Assembly: GCA_963920665.1 (NCBI GenBank)
Contig: OY987265.1
Location: forward strand, 7,569,001-7,633,000
Length of the DNA: 64,000 nt
Origin: Straminergon stramineum
Lineage: Eukaryota; Streptophyta; Bryopsida; Hypnales; Calliergonaceae
Direction: 5' to 3'
In this document: positions 25,740 to 39,259 of the stretch, piece by piece
Numbering within the stretch: the first letter of the stretch is position 1
Layout of the letters: every line of letters starts with the position of its first letter
The notes under the pieces: generated by a model
Told to the model about the DNA's origin: nothing
Seen by the model: only the letters and a program-made list of their open reading frames with translations
Databases searched by the model: none
Translations under genes and position numbers: made by a program

Positions 25740-26315
25740 TCTGTAGAGTCTTCAGAATTGACAATTTGTGAAAAGTCAATGTATAGTGCTCTTTGAAAAA
25801 ATGTTGTGGAATTCATAAACAATAAAGGTTGTTGAATTTGAGTAGTAGTTTCCATTAGTATGGTTAGATTCACCAATGCTATCACCTATATTTTTTTTTA
25901 ATTTTGAAAGGGAAATTTTAAAATTCTTTCCAAATTATGTTATGAGAAAAGTATTATCATTTCTGAGTAAAATTTGTAGAAATGGATTTGAAATGAGGTT
26001 TGCTTCGCATGGTGATTTTTAAAAATTTTTATGTTCTTAAAACCTATCTCATTTTCACAATTCCAATTTTGAACTACAATGAATGCAATTTCGGCTTGGT
26101 CAACCATTTGACATATTTGCACATTTGTAATTTTAGAAAAAAAAATACTCTAGTAATTCCAAATATAACCATTTCATAGGAGAACAACTTGATAAAATAT
26201 CTCTACAAATTAGAATAACTTACATATATCCAAGCAACAATGAGGATGAAACTTGAATTTCAATATGTTCATCATCCAAAAATTGAATGACAGAGCAATG
26301 ACGGGTTAATCTATA
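25740..26315. repeat. Dispersed repeat D, copy 1
   Basis: Shares with 31,270-31,790 the order GGTTAGATTCACCAATG, a T-run with TTTTGAAAGG, and a final TTCATCATC block ending ..GGGTTAATC. Ends are only approximate. Confidence 0.55.
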
Positions 26316-26407
26316 TAAAGACAAATGTGAGAATTGCATAGAGTAATTGAGATTTTTTTTAAAGTATCAATTTATGAATATCAAAATCTAAATGAAATCT
26401 AAATTAA

Positions 26408-27353
26408 CCCCTGAAAGAACCAAATGGTGTTTTCTAGCAACATAGCGATTTGGGGCAGCTCACTATGAATGGAATTTTTATTTTTTTTCTTTGAAATTTG
26501 CACACTACATGTGCCCAAGGAGTAGCTTTATGGCCCAACAATTTTCATAACTTTTGAATACATGGTTAAAAAGTTATTGTATGATATGTAGTTTTCATTG
26601 CTTAGCGGGCAACCCAGGCAACAAAAAAATCTTCTTTAAAATCAGTTTTTTTTCAAAATGAAAATTCGAAATTGATTTTCTAGATTAATATATACGTGAA
26701 AAGATTTGAATCATTACATTTTGATATATGAGATGAAAGTTATGAAGAGTTTTAGTTGTGGGCAATTTGTGGTTAGTAATGAAATCTCGACTCTAAAATA
26801 AACTTTTAAGACCATTATTTAACTCAATTTTCAATATTTTTGGAAAAAAATAAAAACTTGAGGTGTAGATTGTTTATTACAACACTATAACCATTGGGAT
26901 TGGCATTCTTCAATTCCATAAATAAATTATTAACAACTTAGTATTTTGAATCATTCTCTACTTCATTCTACTTACTAATTTTTTCCTATATGTTGTATAA
27001 TTCCAAATGATCTAAAATTTTTCAAGCATGTAGCCAACATGAATTGAAGAATGAATCCAAAGAGTTACGACCATTTTGGACATTTTTTCATAATGATCTA
27101 ACCTTGTGAAGTGCAACTGCCTGGGTTTTTGCAGGGCCAAAAAAAGGTTTTCTGTCACTTCAAATGCTAATATCTTGCAATCCAAATTGTGGAAATTTCT
27201 GAAATTTTTTCCACGTCTTTCCAAACCAGCGTAATACAAGATACTATAGTTACATTTGTCCAAAAATGTATTTATTCTAAAATTTGGTACTTGTACTAGA
27301 AATGGCAGTTTTGGAGTATTTTTGGTGAAAATGTAGTCAAATACATATAGGGG
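26408..27353 (+). mobile_element. CCCCTAAAG/CTTTAGGGG element, copy A1
   Basis: Terminus CCCCTGAAAGAACC on the left and TATAGGGG on the right, each directly flanked by TTAA. It is 946 bp, non-coding. It is the reference copy of a family repeated at least six more times in the 20.5-kb insertion. Confidence 0.75.
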
Positions 27354-27907
27354 TTAAAATGAAATCAAAATGAAATCAAAATGAATATGAATATTAATAT
27401 GAAATCAAAATTAAAATAATATGAATATGAATATTAAAAATTAAACCTCTAGAGTGCATCATGTATAAAGCTTTCTATTCATATCTACAACACAACTTCT
27501 CGTATTGTCACAAAGCCCTCACACTCCTTTGTACATAAAGGATATTCACTTTCAAAGTTTAAAAAAATTAGTATGTTAGAAAATTATATTTAATTTTCCT
27601 TTGCATGTTGCATCAACACATGGCACAATAATTCAAGTAAAAATTGTACTTGATCAAACTCATCCTAATATCATTTTCATATGTGAAACTTACATCAACA
27701 ACAAGGTAACTACACCTATATTTTGAAATGAAATGAAAATCATGAAAGGAAACTCAACAAGGAAGATCCCCGACATGGTGCACATTACAAGGACAATGTA
27801 AAATGGAGTTAAGGGCTACTTTTAAAAGTATACAACTCTAATTATAATAATGTGGAGGTGACAACCTTAGAAGTGGTCTATTTTGGAAGTACTTTATGTT
27901 GTTTCAA

Positions 27908-28417
27908 CCCCTCAAGGTTTTTGACTATGTTTTCACCAAAATGCTCCAAAACCATCATTTCTAGTGCAAGAACCAAATTTTAGAAAAAAAAACATTTTTG
28001 GATAGATGTAACCATAGGATATTTTAGTAAGATGGTCTAAGAATAATTATGTGGAAAAAAATTCAGATTTTTCCACCATGTACATTGCAAGATATTAGTG
28101 TTTCGATGGACAAAATCCTTTTCCTCACCTTGCAAAAAATTAGGAAGTTGCTCTTTAAAAGGTCACATTTGTTTGAAAAAATATCCAAAATGGATTTTCA
28201 TCTTTGGATTTATTCTTCAAGGCAAATTGGGTATGTGCTTGAAAAAATTCAAATCATTTGGAATTGTACAACATATAGGAAAAATATAGTAAGTAGAAAG
28301 AAGTAGAGAATGATTAAAAATACTAAATTGTTAAGAATATTTTTATGGAATTGAAAAATCCCAAGACCAATGGTTGTAATGTCGTACAAAAAAATCTACA
28401 TCCTATGATTTTAAAAA
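27908..28417 (-). mobile_element. CCCCTAAAG-family element, truncated copy B0
   Basis: The left terminus CCCCTCAAGG and about 500 bp match the complement of the right half of A1. It stops where copy B1 begins. Confidence 0.7.
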
Positions 28418-28425
28418 AAATTTAC

Positions 28426-29500
28426 CCCCTAAAGTTCCTTGACTATGTTATCACCCAAAAACCTCAGAAACTACCATTTCTAATACAAGTACCAAATTTT
28501 TGAAAAATATCATTTTTGGACACATGTAACCATAGGATCTTGTAGTACACTAGATTGAGAAGATGTGGAAAAAATTTCATAAATTTCCACCTTGTAGATT
28601 GCGAGAGATTACCATTTGAAGTGACAAAAAAACTTTTTTGGGCCCTGTAAAAAACGGGCAGCTGCACTTCACAAGGTCACATTTGTATGAAAAAATGTCG
28701 AAAATGGTGGTGCTTCTTTAGGTTCATTCTTCAATTCAAGTTGGCTACATGCTTGAAAATTTTCAGATCATTTGGAATTGTGCAACATACAGGAAAAAAA
28801 TAGTAAGTAGAAAGATGTAGAGAATGATTCAAAATACTAAATTGTTAACAATTTATCAATGAAATTGAAAATTCCCAATCCCAATGGTTGTAATGTTGTA
28901 ATAAACAATCTACATCTAATGTTTTTATTTTTTTCAAAAAATAAAAAAAATTTAGTTAAAGAAAGGACTTCAAAGTTTTTTTTAGAGTAAGGAATCTGTA
29001 ACTACCTGCAAACTAAAATTCCTTATGACTTTCACCTGATTAGTCAAAATGGAATGATTCAGAGCTTTCTATATTCATGACATTGTATATCTAGAAGACC
29101 AATTTCAAACTACATGTCATACAATAACTTTTTAACCATGTATTCAAAAGTTATGAAAATTGTTGGGCCTTAAAGCTACTCCTCCACCACATGTTGTGTG
29201 AAAAGTTCAAAGAAAAAATTTGAAATTTTCACTTGTAGTGAGCTACCTAAAATTTCTATAATGCCAAAAAACAATGTTTGGGAGTTTACATTAGAAGAAA
29301 TCAACATTCACCTTAACAAAATTCAAGTGATGCAAAATTTCATTTTCTGCCAGAAAACGTAGTTTCTACGTTGGCCAAAATGCAAATTTCTGAAAACTGC
29401 GTTTCGGCCAACATAGAAACTGTGTTTTCTAGCAGAAAATGAAATTTCATGTCACCTGAATTTTGTTCAGGTGAACACTGATTTCTTCTAGTGTTAGGGG
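28426..29500 (-). mobile_element. CCCCTAAAG-family element, copy B1, host of a hairpin insertion
   Basis: Opposite orientation to A1. It runs from CCCCTAAAGTTCC to TTAGGGG followed by TTAA. Near its end it carries the 205-bp CACTA miniature at 29,289-29,493. Confidence 0.75.
29289..29493. mobile_element. 205-bp hairpin miniature of the CACTA class
   Basis: Begins CATTAGAAGAAAT and ends ATTTCTTCTAGTG, with TTA on both sides as a 3-bp target duplication. The arms (about 88 bp each) pair almost throughout around a 29-bp loop. Nearly all arm differences are transitions. It could give a long hairpin RNA if transcribed. It encodes no protein. Confidence 0.9.
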
Positions 29501-29995
29501 TTAACTTCTACTTTGCGACATATTTGGATAGTACAACTGTGATTTCTTGATGTGCATCAATTACACTCTGCCATCACCTACATGACACTTTTAGCATCCT
29601 ACACCTCACATCTTTGAAATTTTGCAACTAATTCCTATTGTGTACAAAAATTATGGAACCACTTTCATTCTACTTTATAGTCCTTCACCAATGTGCAAAA
29701 ATTGTTCTTCATTTTCAAGAGCATACTAATCGTGCCACATCTTGTTTGTACTTTTTAGGTGTATTTACTATATATAAGAAGGAATGGACAAAACACAATA
29801 TGGGGTTACTTACACATTAACAACTAGAAAACATTCCAAGACCTAACTTCATTTCGACAATTAGAACCCAAATTCCACAAACTTCTTGATGTCAAATGTT
29901 TTTAAGATGAATTATGAAACTGTAGGTTTAAAGACAAGTTCTAAGGAAATCAATAAATTGAAAGGATTTTAGCAATTGCAAGCTCCATGTTCTAA

Positions 29996-30896
29996 CCCCT
30001 AAAGGACCATTGTTCCTTCGGGAGACAAAAGGGATTTGGGGCAGGTAACTACAATCTCAATTTCTGTCTTGATTTTTTGAAACTTTTTATGGAGATAGAA
30101 AACTTCATTTTCTACATGAGAATATAATTTTTTTTCATTCAATGCCTAAGAACAAAAGTTATTACCAAATAAGCTCAAAACAAGAGAGAGGGGGTACCAA
30201 AAAAATTCAAAAATTTGAATTTTTTTCCCTTATAGATAGTATTTTTGTCTAGATGGAAAGTTGTGTTTAATTCTATTTGGATTTGTTATGAGAAAGTTAT
30301 GGCCAATCTTGTTTTGAGGCAATTAGAACATCTTCTTAAAAAAGTAACTTGTAGGATTCATTATTGAACCCAATTTTTACAATTTTTCATAAAAAAAGGT
30401 CCGCATAGTTTAATTCTATTAATAGAGAAATCTCATGATTGGGATTACTGCATTTTAATTCCATCTTAAAGATATTATTAATTAAAATTTTCCTTTTGTC
30501 TTACACCTACTTTTACTTAACAATTTTTTAAAGAATAAGATTTTATTTTTTTGTATTTTCTTTGTTTTCTAGACTCTCAACTCAATTCTCCACCACAAAG
30601 AGTTAGAGCTCAGAACTTTGTAGTGTAAAAAACTAAAGTTAAGAAGGTTCAAAGTCAAATAATCTAGTCCCAGAGTGTGCTTAAAAACTTGTTTTATTCA
30701 CTTTAAACACACATATCTTGCAATCTGTGCTATCCAAATTTCTGAACTTTTTTTCACACATTCTCATACTACTTAGATGTAAGATCATATGGTTATATTT
30801 GCAGAAAATACAATTTTCAAATGTTTTTACCCTTTGCTATAGAAATGGCAGTTTTGAGTGTTTTTCCACGGAAAAAAGACCTTGGTCCTTTAGGGG
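29996..30896 (+). mobile_element. CCCCTAAAG-family element, copy C1
   Basis: CCCCTAAAGGACCATTG at the left and TTGGTCCTTTAGGGG then TTAA at the right. It is 901 bp. It shares its right quarter with A1 and its whole length with C2, so it represents a subfamily. Confidence 0.8.
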
Positions 30897-31269
30897 TTAA
30901 AATCCATGTACCACAAAAAGTTTGTGTTTTGCATTTCTTTTTCTTTCAATGAAAATGGAATTTTTATTAAATTTTTTTTAAAATCATGTTTTTCAATGTA
31001 ACCTTCTTTTATAGTGAAAATTTCAAATTTATCTAATGTATATTATAATGTACAATATTCTATTTCCACCTTTAACTTCAAAAAACAACAATGATTTGAT
31101 TTTTCAATCAAACTTCTTGAAGACAACAACGCTAATAGAAAATAAGTTTTTCCACCAGTACCAAATATCTGAATTTCAAACATCAAATAATTTGCTGATT
31201 TTCTGCGAATTTTATTTATTTATTTCGAATATTATATATTAGAAGTGATAGCACTTACAGTTTATGCCA

Positions 31270-31790
31270 TTTATGCAGTGTTCAACCGGTAAACGTCCCA
31301 AAGTCATCTCCAAATTTAACAATTTGAGAAAAATCATTATAAAATGCTATTTGGAACAATATTATAGAATTGAAATACATGAAGAAGTAGTTCACTTTGA
31401 GTTGTAGATTTCATCCATATAGTTAGATTCACCAATGTTGCCACCAATATTTTTTTTTTTTAATTTTGAAAGGAAAATTTCTAAATTCCTTCTAAATTTG
31501 GTTACGAGCAAAATCTTATCATTTTCTGAATAAATGTTTGAGGAAAGGATCTGAGAAGAGGTCCTCCACACATGGTGTTTTTTTGAAATTGGTCAAGTAC
31601 TTGACATCCTTGTGCATTGTGAATTTTAGAAAAATATGTATGGTAGTTACACCTATCCAATCCTCAGATAGGACAACTGCTAAAGTATCTATTCAAATTA
31701 GAATTACTTTCATCCAAGCAATAATGAGGATGAAATTTCAATTTCAATTTGTTCATCATCTCAGAAAATGGACCTCGGAGCGCTAAGGGA
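31270..31790. repeat. Dispersed repeat D, copy 2
   Basis: Direct repeat of 25,740-26,315, ending at GCTAAGGGATTAATG. The left end TTCAACCGGTAAACG may be its inverted terminus, but the match is poor. Confidence 0.5.
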
Positions 31791-31794
31791 TTAA

Positions 31795-32540
31795 TGCAAT
31801 GCATATTCTATAGAGCTTTTGAATTCAAATTTGATTGGCATTTTTTGGAAATGACAACAATGATGGCTTCGTCCAATTCTTTTTGGAATGACCTCAAAGC
31901 ATGCTTGTAGGCAGTCTAAGCACATCAAGTTTTATTCTTCATGAATAGAATTCTAAGCGATAGACAATTTCATTTTTTTTTGCATTCATTGGCCACAATA
32001 TAAAAATTCTCAAAAGTTTCATCTCATAAGCTTGAATGATTGACAAAAAGGTTATTGTGCATGTGAATTTCAATATATCCATTCAAATAAAATGTTTACA
32101 TAAATATATGTTTGGTTACTTGTTTGTGGTCTTGACATGAAAATAAATCTTATAATTTCAATAGTGCTTATTACAATGATTGTTGAAGAAGGGTTTTGAC
32201 ATGAGTATTGATGAGTATGGACTCTTTTGGAAGTTATAAGAAGAATTTATAACTTTACTTTTAAAAAAATGAAAGAACTATGAATAAAGGTTTTTTTACT
32301 TTTCGAAAAAGTAAAAGAACAATAACGTAAAAGATTATTTTTACTTTAAGATTGATGTATATAAAAAGAGTTAGAAGAACCATTGAAAGCATTATTTGCC
32401 TTTAGTTTCCTTCAATTTTTTTATATTAGTGATAACTCTAGAAGTAGAGTCTTCTAATTTAAAGATTTTTATTTATATTATGTTTTCATTGGATCAATAG
32501 CAAAAAACAAGAGAATAAACAAGAAGGTAATTACACTTGA
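31795..32540. other. AT-rich leader of the transposase relic
   Basis: No gene and no terminal repeat that I could match to the transposase relic downstream. It contains long T- and A-runs only. Confidence 0.4.
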
Positions 32541-32544
32541 AGAT

Positions 32545-35500
32545 ATGGATAACCCAATTCCAAAGTCAAAGATATGATGTGATTGTCAATTGTGTGTTAC
32601 TCTTGAAACACCTTATGGAAAAGTAATTGATAAACGCACAGCTCGTAGACATGATGAAAGGAGAAGACTACTTATGAGTGAAGGTATTGGAGTTTCGGAA
32701 GAGTGAGCTGTTGGAGTTTCGGAAGAACGAGGTGTTGGAGTTTCGGAAGAGCAAGGTGTTGGAGTTTCGGAAGAGTGAGGTGTTGGAGTTTTGGAAGAGC
32801 AAGGTGTTGCAGTTGTTGTGGAGGAAGGTATTGAGGTAACTATGGAGCAAGTTATTGGAAGTGCATTGGATGAGAGTAGTGAAGACGTGTTGGATCCACA
32901 CACTAATATTGTTGAAAAAGAAGGAAGGATGGAAATGCTAGTTGGTGAAGAAAGAGGGTATGCATTGCATGAAGGAGAAAGAGAGGAGGAAGATGAAGAA
33001 ATCCATGTAGTGCAAGAACATGACAGTTGGGTGGAGGAAGATGAGGATATTCCACACGAAGAAGAGGATGACATTTCTATGGAGTAAGATGATGCATTTT
33101 TGATTGAACAAGAAGATGTAAATTTGTTGGCAGAAGATGATGTCACTTTACAAGAGGAAGGGGATACAATTCAAATAGAAGAAGGCGATGCAGCTGAGGT
33201 TGGCAAAGGAACTCAATTAAATACATTAAAAAAATTAATGTAGTCAAAAGTAGTAGAAATCCAAAGGCTATGTGATTCTCATAGATGCTCACAAGCTATG
33301 CAAGAGGATTTGCTACGTATGATGTTTAGTAGATTAGGGCATCACACTCAAAATGTGCAACCTTGGGAGCAGACTTTTGGAGATGTATTTAGAAGCATGC
33401 CAAGTACATGGAAAGGAGAATTGACGAGGGGAACAATTCCATCATCATGGAAGAAGTTAATGAGCATATACGAAAAAGAAGGCATGATTGAACCTCAACG
33501 TTAGAGAGTATGTGTAGGAACCAATGACTATATTCATGAACCATTCATCTTGCCACCTAGTGTAGATGACAGTTGTAGTAGAATGAGTGATAAATTGTGC
33601 AATTGCCACCCTCCAAATTGAGTTTTGAAACATAATTGTTCCAATTGCTCTAACAAATGTACGATGTGTACGAATAGGTTGAGAAAAGACATGATGACAT
33701 TTGACTACTTACCAATGATTGAAATGTTTCGTCTTTTGATGAGTGCAAGGTCACTTTGCAAGAAAATGCTTGCTATGTGGCGACAGAGTTCAAGTTGGAT
33801 TAGCAAAAACCAAAATGAAGCACCTAATCACGTGAAAGAATTTTGGCATGAACAAAAGTTGAGGATCTACCAAGACTTCTGGAATCCAACCCGTGAGTGG
33901 GAATTGCCCATCCTATGTTTGACTCTAGGATGCAAAATTGCTTATCCAGCATTCCCAAAGAAGTGTCAAAATTTGGTACATGGATGGAATGAAGAATCTC
34001 AAACATATGGATTCAATTGTGACTTGTGTAAGCGTTGGATATATGGACAAAAGGTCTTGGTGCGTGGAGATTCTAGGAACATTGCATTATCTATCCATTG
34101 GGATGGATTTAGCATTAGTGAGGGTAATAAAGAGCGAAGTACGTGGGTTGTGAATGTTGGGATTTTGAATGCAAGCACAACAGATCCCATTATGCTTCTA
34201 CCAGTGTTATTCATTCCCACTGTACCCGGAGCACAAGCCACAATAGCAAGCCCTGCATTGGAGAAGATGGTGAAGAAATCAGCAATAATATTCTTGCGAC
34301 CTTTCATTGAAGAGTTGGAATACATGTTTTTGAGTGGGTTCAAAGTACAATACAACTATCCATCTAGTCTTATAAGCCCACTTCTACCACAACTTGAAGC
34401 AAATGGAGATATCATCCGAGCTATGCTTATGCTTGTTACTAGTGATCACCCAGCCAATTGCAAATTAAGCAAATTAAAGTAGTCAGGGAAGTCACTTTGC
34501 CGCCGTTGCAAAGTCCATTCTCAATTGGTGGAACGTGAATATACTACATCCACATTAGGTGAAACTTGAAGAAGGTGAGAGTATGTGTATGGACAAAACC
34601 TTCAACAAATCTTAGGGAATCCTCAACAACGAACATCAAAGGAACTATATGAAAATCTTTGTAAATGGTGGGAAAAACCAGAAGGTTCCCAACGGCAAGA
34701 GTTTGGGAAGAATTCAGGCATTTATGGAGAATCTCCACTTTGGAGGTTGTACCACCTATATAGATTTGACATGTCACTAGACATTGTCTTTGATGTTATG
34801 CACACTACATGCTTGCAACTATTCAAGTATTATACCATTGAATTGTTTCAAGAGATTGCACGAGTACAATGTACAAAAGACGTTGAAGATATTTGTATTG
34901 TTGTTGAGAGAGCACGCCCATGTGAATTGAAGTTTGGACAATGGCCTTACAAGCCCATTGAAACCCATACACGCTATGTGGCGGAAGATTTGAAGTTGTT
35001 CATAATGTGGGTCCTACCCTTTGTCTTACGAACATGTGGACGAAGAATTAAATCAAAATATTGGAAAATAGGACTTTTGCTCAATGACATTGCACACCAC
35101 CTTTTCAATTATACAAGGGATAGTAGTTGGAGTAGAGAGCAAATAGAAATGGCCTTGAGTTTGTTTAAACATTGGCGTGTAATATCAGAGGATGCATTTG
35201 GTCCGAATTCAAGTCCACTTGAGCATGTAGCGGGGGTTGGCCATCTTTTGTAAGATATCAAGCGTTTTGGACATTCAGATGTCTATTGGTGTTTTCCTCA
35301 TGAGAGAAAGGTACAAAAGTATTTGAACATCAGCACAAACCACAAGGGTGTGGAGAAAACATTCATTGTGTTCTATGCACGAAAATTATTTCAAGAAGTT
35401 CAAACACTCATTGGTCAAGAAGTTGATGGTCTATACATGTATGAAAGAGCCCTCGCCAAAATCCATGATCATCTTATGTTTTTTGAAGGCCACTTTGGTG

Positions 35501-36190
35501 TTGACATTCACAATTGGAAGACATGCCCAAATGAACATGAAAAATGTGTTTTGCATTGTAGTTCTATTGATAAAGCCGAAGAACTAAATCAATTGTTGAA
35601 AAAGGCACCTAGGAGTTCTTGTGCACAAAATGTCGAGCAGAAAAGGCATCCTTATAGGGCGATTGGATACCCAAAACCTAAAACTTGTTGAGTCTTATAT
35701 GGAAATGTATGTAAGAACATACTTTCAATGGAGAGATAGAGAAATTTTTGTTGACACAAGCATTAAGAGGATAATGTTTAAAGGAGTTGTCTATACAATT
35801 GATGATGATGTAGTTGTGAGTAGGGATGATGATCCTGAAAGGACACCATGGAAGGCTAGAATAAAAGAGTTCATTTATCACTGTACCGATGAAGAAGTTA
35901 GTGTGCACTTTGCCTCTAATTATTACAAGCAACAACAAAGTTGGAATGGAACATCACGTCGATATGAGGATGACATAGATGAATTGATTGGCATGAATTT
36001 GGTGGAAACTGATGTCTTCTATCCATTTGACGAGACAAGCATCAAACCATCGAGGTTAATACAACATAAGTTCATGAAAATTAACATTAGTAGAAACCAC
36101 GCTATAGCATATGAAATGTGCAAGGCAAAGAGGAGAAATACTTTGGCATTGAATTTATTCAAGAACATATTGGAGAGAAGGAAACTTTAG
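32545..36190 (+). pseudogene. CACTA (En/Spm) transposase relic, tnp2 type
   Basis: Transposases of this family cut and paste CACTA elements in the nucleus. Reading starts at about 32,545 (MDNPIPKSKI). Next comes a Glu-rich section with a repeated GVSEE unit (32,680-33,190). Then come a Cys cluster (NCSNCSNKCTMC, 33,630), a core with DSR..IALSIHWDG (34,060) and IFLRPFIEELEYMFLSGF (34,285), FDVMHTT (34,790), and a YWCFPHER-type DUF4218-like region (35,285). All of this to about 35,690 lies in one frame, interrupted by about eleven stops. The last 190 codons (35,621-36,190) are in another frame. The stops seen can be explained by C-to-T or G-to-A changes. No intact element ends were found. Confidence 0.85.
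32695..32800 (+). repeat. 36-bp coding tandem repeat in the transposase relic
   Basis: The unit GGTGTTGGAGTTTCGGAAGA plus about 16 bases occurs at least four times and encodes G-V-S-E-E-(R/Q/stop). The position that reads CGA or CAA in two units is TGA in two others, so the decay can be read within the array. Confidence 0.85.
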
Positions 36191-36392
36191 ATTTAGTATG
36201 TCCAAAATTAGAAAATACAATCAAGAATTTTTTTAGGATTATAATGAAGTCACCTTTCTTTTCAGTTTTTGGTATTCAAAATACCATTGTCATGTGATGC
36301 AATATGAAATGTTTTTGAAAAGATAAAGTTTTTGATGAGTTCATGAATGTAATGCTATGCATCGTAAGGCCTTTTCTTAATGTATAATGTGA

Positions 36393-37308
36393 CCCCTAAA
36401 GGATCAAATGGAATTTTATTGGCAACATAGTAATTGTAGTCATCCAATTATAAATGAAAATTTTATTTTATTTCTTTGAAATTGTAACAAAACATTTTTT
36501 GAAGGAGTAGCTGTAAAGTGCAACAAATTTTATAACTTTTGACTCATATTATTAAAAAATCTTGTATAATATATATTTTTTTAGGAAGGCTGGGGAGCAT
36601 GAGAAAAAATCACATTATGAAGAGATAAGAATGTTAATTTTTTTTTTAAATTTGTATTTATGTGGAAAGTTTTGAGTCATTCCATCTTGGTTGTTGAAAT
36701 GAAAGTGATGAATTTTTTTTAGTTTGCAGGCAATTATGAATCTCTATTGTGAAATAAATTTTAAAGTTCTTAATTTAATTGATTTTCCAATATTTTTGGA
36801 AAATAATAGAATTATAGGGTGTATATTGTTTATTTCAACATTACAACCATTGGGATTGGAATTTTTCAATTTCGTAAGTAAATTCTAAATAATTTAGCAT
36901 TTAAATCATTGTGTATTTCTTTCTATTTTACTATTTTTTGAAGCATGAAAAGGAAAAAAAATAGTTGAAGTTTTTGGAATGTATTTTTAAATGGACTTAA
37001 TGTATTATAAAGAGTTGCAAGTTTTGGGATCAACACATCTTTCTGTAATTGATGTTTAGAAGATAAAATGTAACCATATGAGGAAGATGAAAATACTGCT
37101 TGAAAATCCAAAGACCAAGATCTCTCTTTCACTTGGTAGGGTTCCTTATTTTGGAATTTGAAGAGGGTGTATTGTAAAATATTAAGTTCTAGGGGATCTT
37201 GAGGTTGAATTTGTTAAAAAATGAATATAGATGAAGGTTTTAGCCTTGCGTGGAGGACTAGTTTCTTGAAGCAATTTTGGGCCTCGAAAAATCAAAGAAC
37301 TATAGGGG
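36393..37308 (+). mobile_element. CCCCTAAAG-family element, copy A2
   Basis: CCCCTAAAGGATC at the left, TATAGGGG then TTAA at the right, 916 bp. It follows A1 through its first 550 bases and is rearranged after that. It lies about 200 bp downstream of the transposase relic. Confidence 0.7.
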
Positions 37309-38043
37309 TTAATAAGAGAAGTGACACCAAACTACAAGTTATTTTTGTAATTTAAAAAGAAATTGGAATAGGATTTGGTTAAGAAGATAATGCATTGTAT
37401 GTACTTTTATAAGGTAGAAACAACCAAAAACATCATTGTCCCCATTCGTGCATAGTAGACTTCCCTTGTAATGTCCCTAGGCTTTCCAGAAAGTGTCTCT
37501 CTAAAACTACATTAAATTGTGCCCTTATTTACTGTTTATTAGCTAACTTGCTAAAATTATTAGGTTTTGATTTTAGGTCCACCTATGTGATAGTTTCAAT
37601 AGTCAAGGAAGTTGTGACTTTGAAAATTTATGGAAAATATATGTTATATCTGAAAATTCATATTTTTTCTTAAATTCACAATTTTCAATTACTAATACTA
37701 CAGAAAAAATTCTAGCATGAGGTGTCTCCATCTACCAACTGAACTGGTTATATTGACATTTTGTAGTGCTTCCACTGTAATACTTGATGAAGACAATGTT
37801 GTCTATTTGAAGAGTATAATTAGTATAAAATGTAGCAGTGGAACAATCATGAAGTAGGAAGATCTGTGAAATTTCGTAAGATTAATTTTCATTTCTATAA
37901 CTTATTTGTACTTAATTGAATCAACATGACAACTTTCAAAGAATAAAAAAATGAATTACTTGTTTGAAACTCTTGGTATATTTGGAAATGTATTGGAAGG
38001 ATATAAATATTTATGCAATTGTGGTATGGTGCCACAACTTTGA

Positions 38044-39253
38044 CCCCTAAAGAACCATTGTCCCTTCGGAGGACAAATGGGCTTTCGCCAAGAGGGGGTA
38101 GTGAGCGGTTGGAGTAGCAACATACATGTGAACAAATGATAGGGTATGTTAAAAGAAAGGGGGCTAAACATTATAAATGGATTTATAGTAATATAGGGCA
38201 TCAAAAATGGCATTGGACGTCTTTAATGTACTATATGGTGTGGAACAATAGGTCCCATTAGAAAATTACATAATGATAGCATGTGAAATTTTTTTTCTAA
38301 ATAATTTGTAACCCCCTATAAAATAGTGGTTGCTTGCACCTATATCCTTATTTTTTTAACACACAGACCCCCCGGTGGCTTTTAGGCAAGTACCAACGGC
38401 CTCGATTTTTGACCAGATTTTTTAACCTTTTCATGAAGGTCGAAAAATTGATTAGTTTGGTGGGAATATAATTTTTTTCATTCGGTGCCTGAGAACAAAA
38501 GTTATGCCCAAATAATTGAATAAGCTCAAAACAAGGGAGAGGGGGCCAAAAAAATTATAATTCAAAAATTATAATTTTTAGTTCCATACTCATACCTATT
38601 TTTTCCTACATGGAAAACTTTGATTCATTCCATTTGGATTTGTAATGAAAAAGTTATAGACAACCTTGTTTTTCGGGCAATTAGAGCATCTTCTTGAAAA
38701 AAAGAATTTGTAGGGTTCATTTTTTAATGCAATTTTTATTGTTTTTCAAAAAATTTGGTCCACATGGTTTAGTTTTCTTGATAGAAAAATCTCACCACAA
38801 AGATTAGTGCATTTTATTTCCATTTTAGAGATATTCATAATTTAAAATATCATTCTACCTTGTGCCTACTTGTACTTAAATTTTTTTTAAAGAATGGAAA
38901 TTACATTTTTTTTGTATTTTTTTTTCCTAGACTATCAACTCAATTTTCCACCATAAAGAGTTGAAGCTAAAAACTTTGTAGTGGAAAACAGTAAAGTTAA
39001 GAAGGTTCAAAGTCAAATAATGTAGTCCCACAATGTGCTAAAAAACTTGTTTTTCCACCCTAAACACAAATGTTATGCAATTTCTGTGGTCAACATTTTT
39101 TTATTTTTCTTCACACATGCTCATATTAGTTAGGTGTAAGATCCTACGGTTATATGTGTGAAGAAATCAATTTTAAAAGTTTTTTACTCTTTCCTAATAG
39201 AAATGACAGTTTTGAGTGTTTTTTCATAGAAAAAAGCCTTGGTTCATTAGGGG
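38044..39253 (+). mobile_element. CCCCTAAAG-family element, copy C2
   Basis: Same subfamily as C1 (AGGTTCAAAGTCAAATAAT and the right-end block TGACAGTTTTGAGTG), with about 300 extra bases near the left end. It ends ATTAGGGG then TTAA. Confidence 0.75.
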
Positions 39254-39259
39254 TTAAAT

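Noticed and set aside
32613..33146. Long Ser-rich - strand ORF (177 codons).
   Set aside because: It is the complement of the Glu-rich repeat section of the transposase relic, open because of composition.
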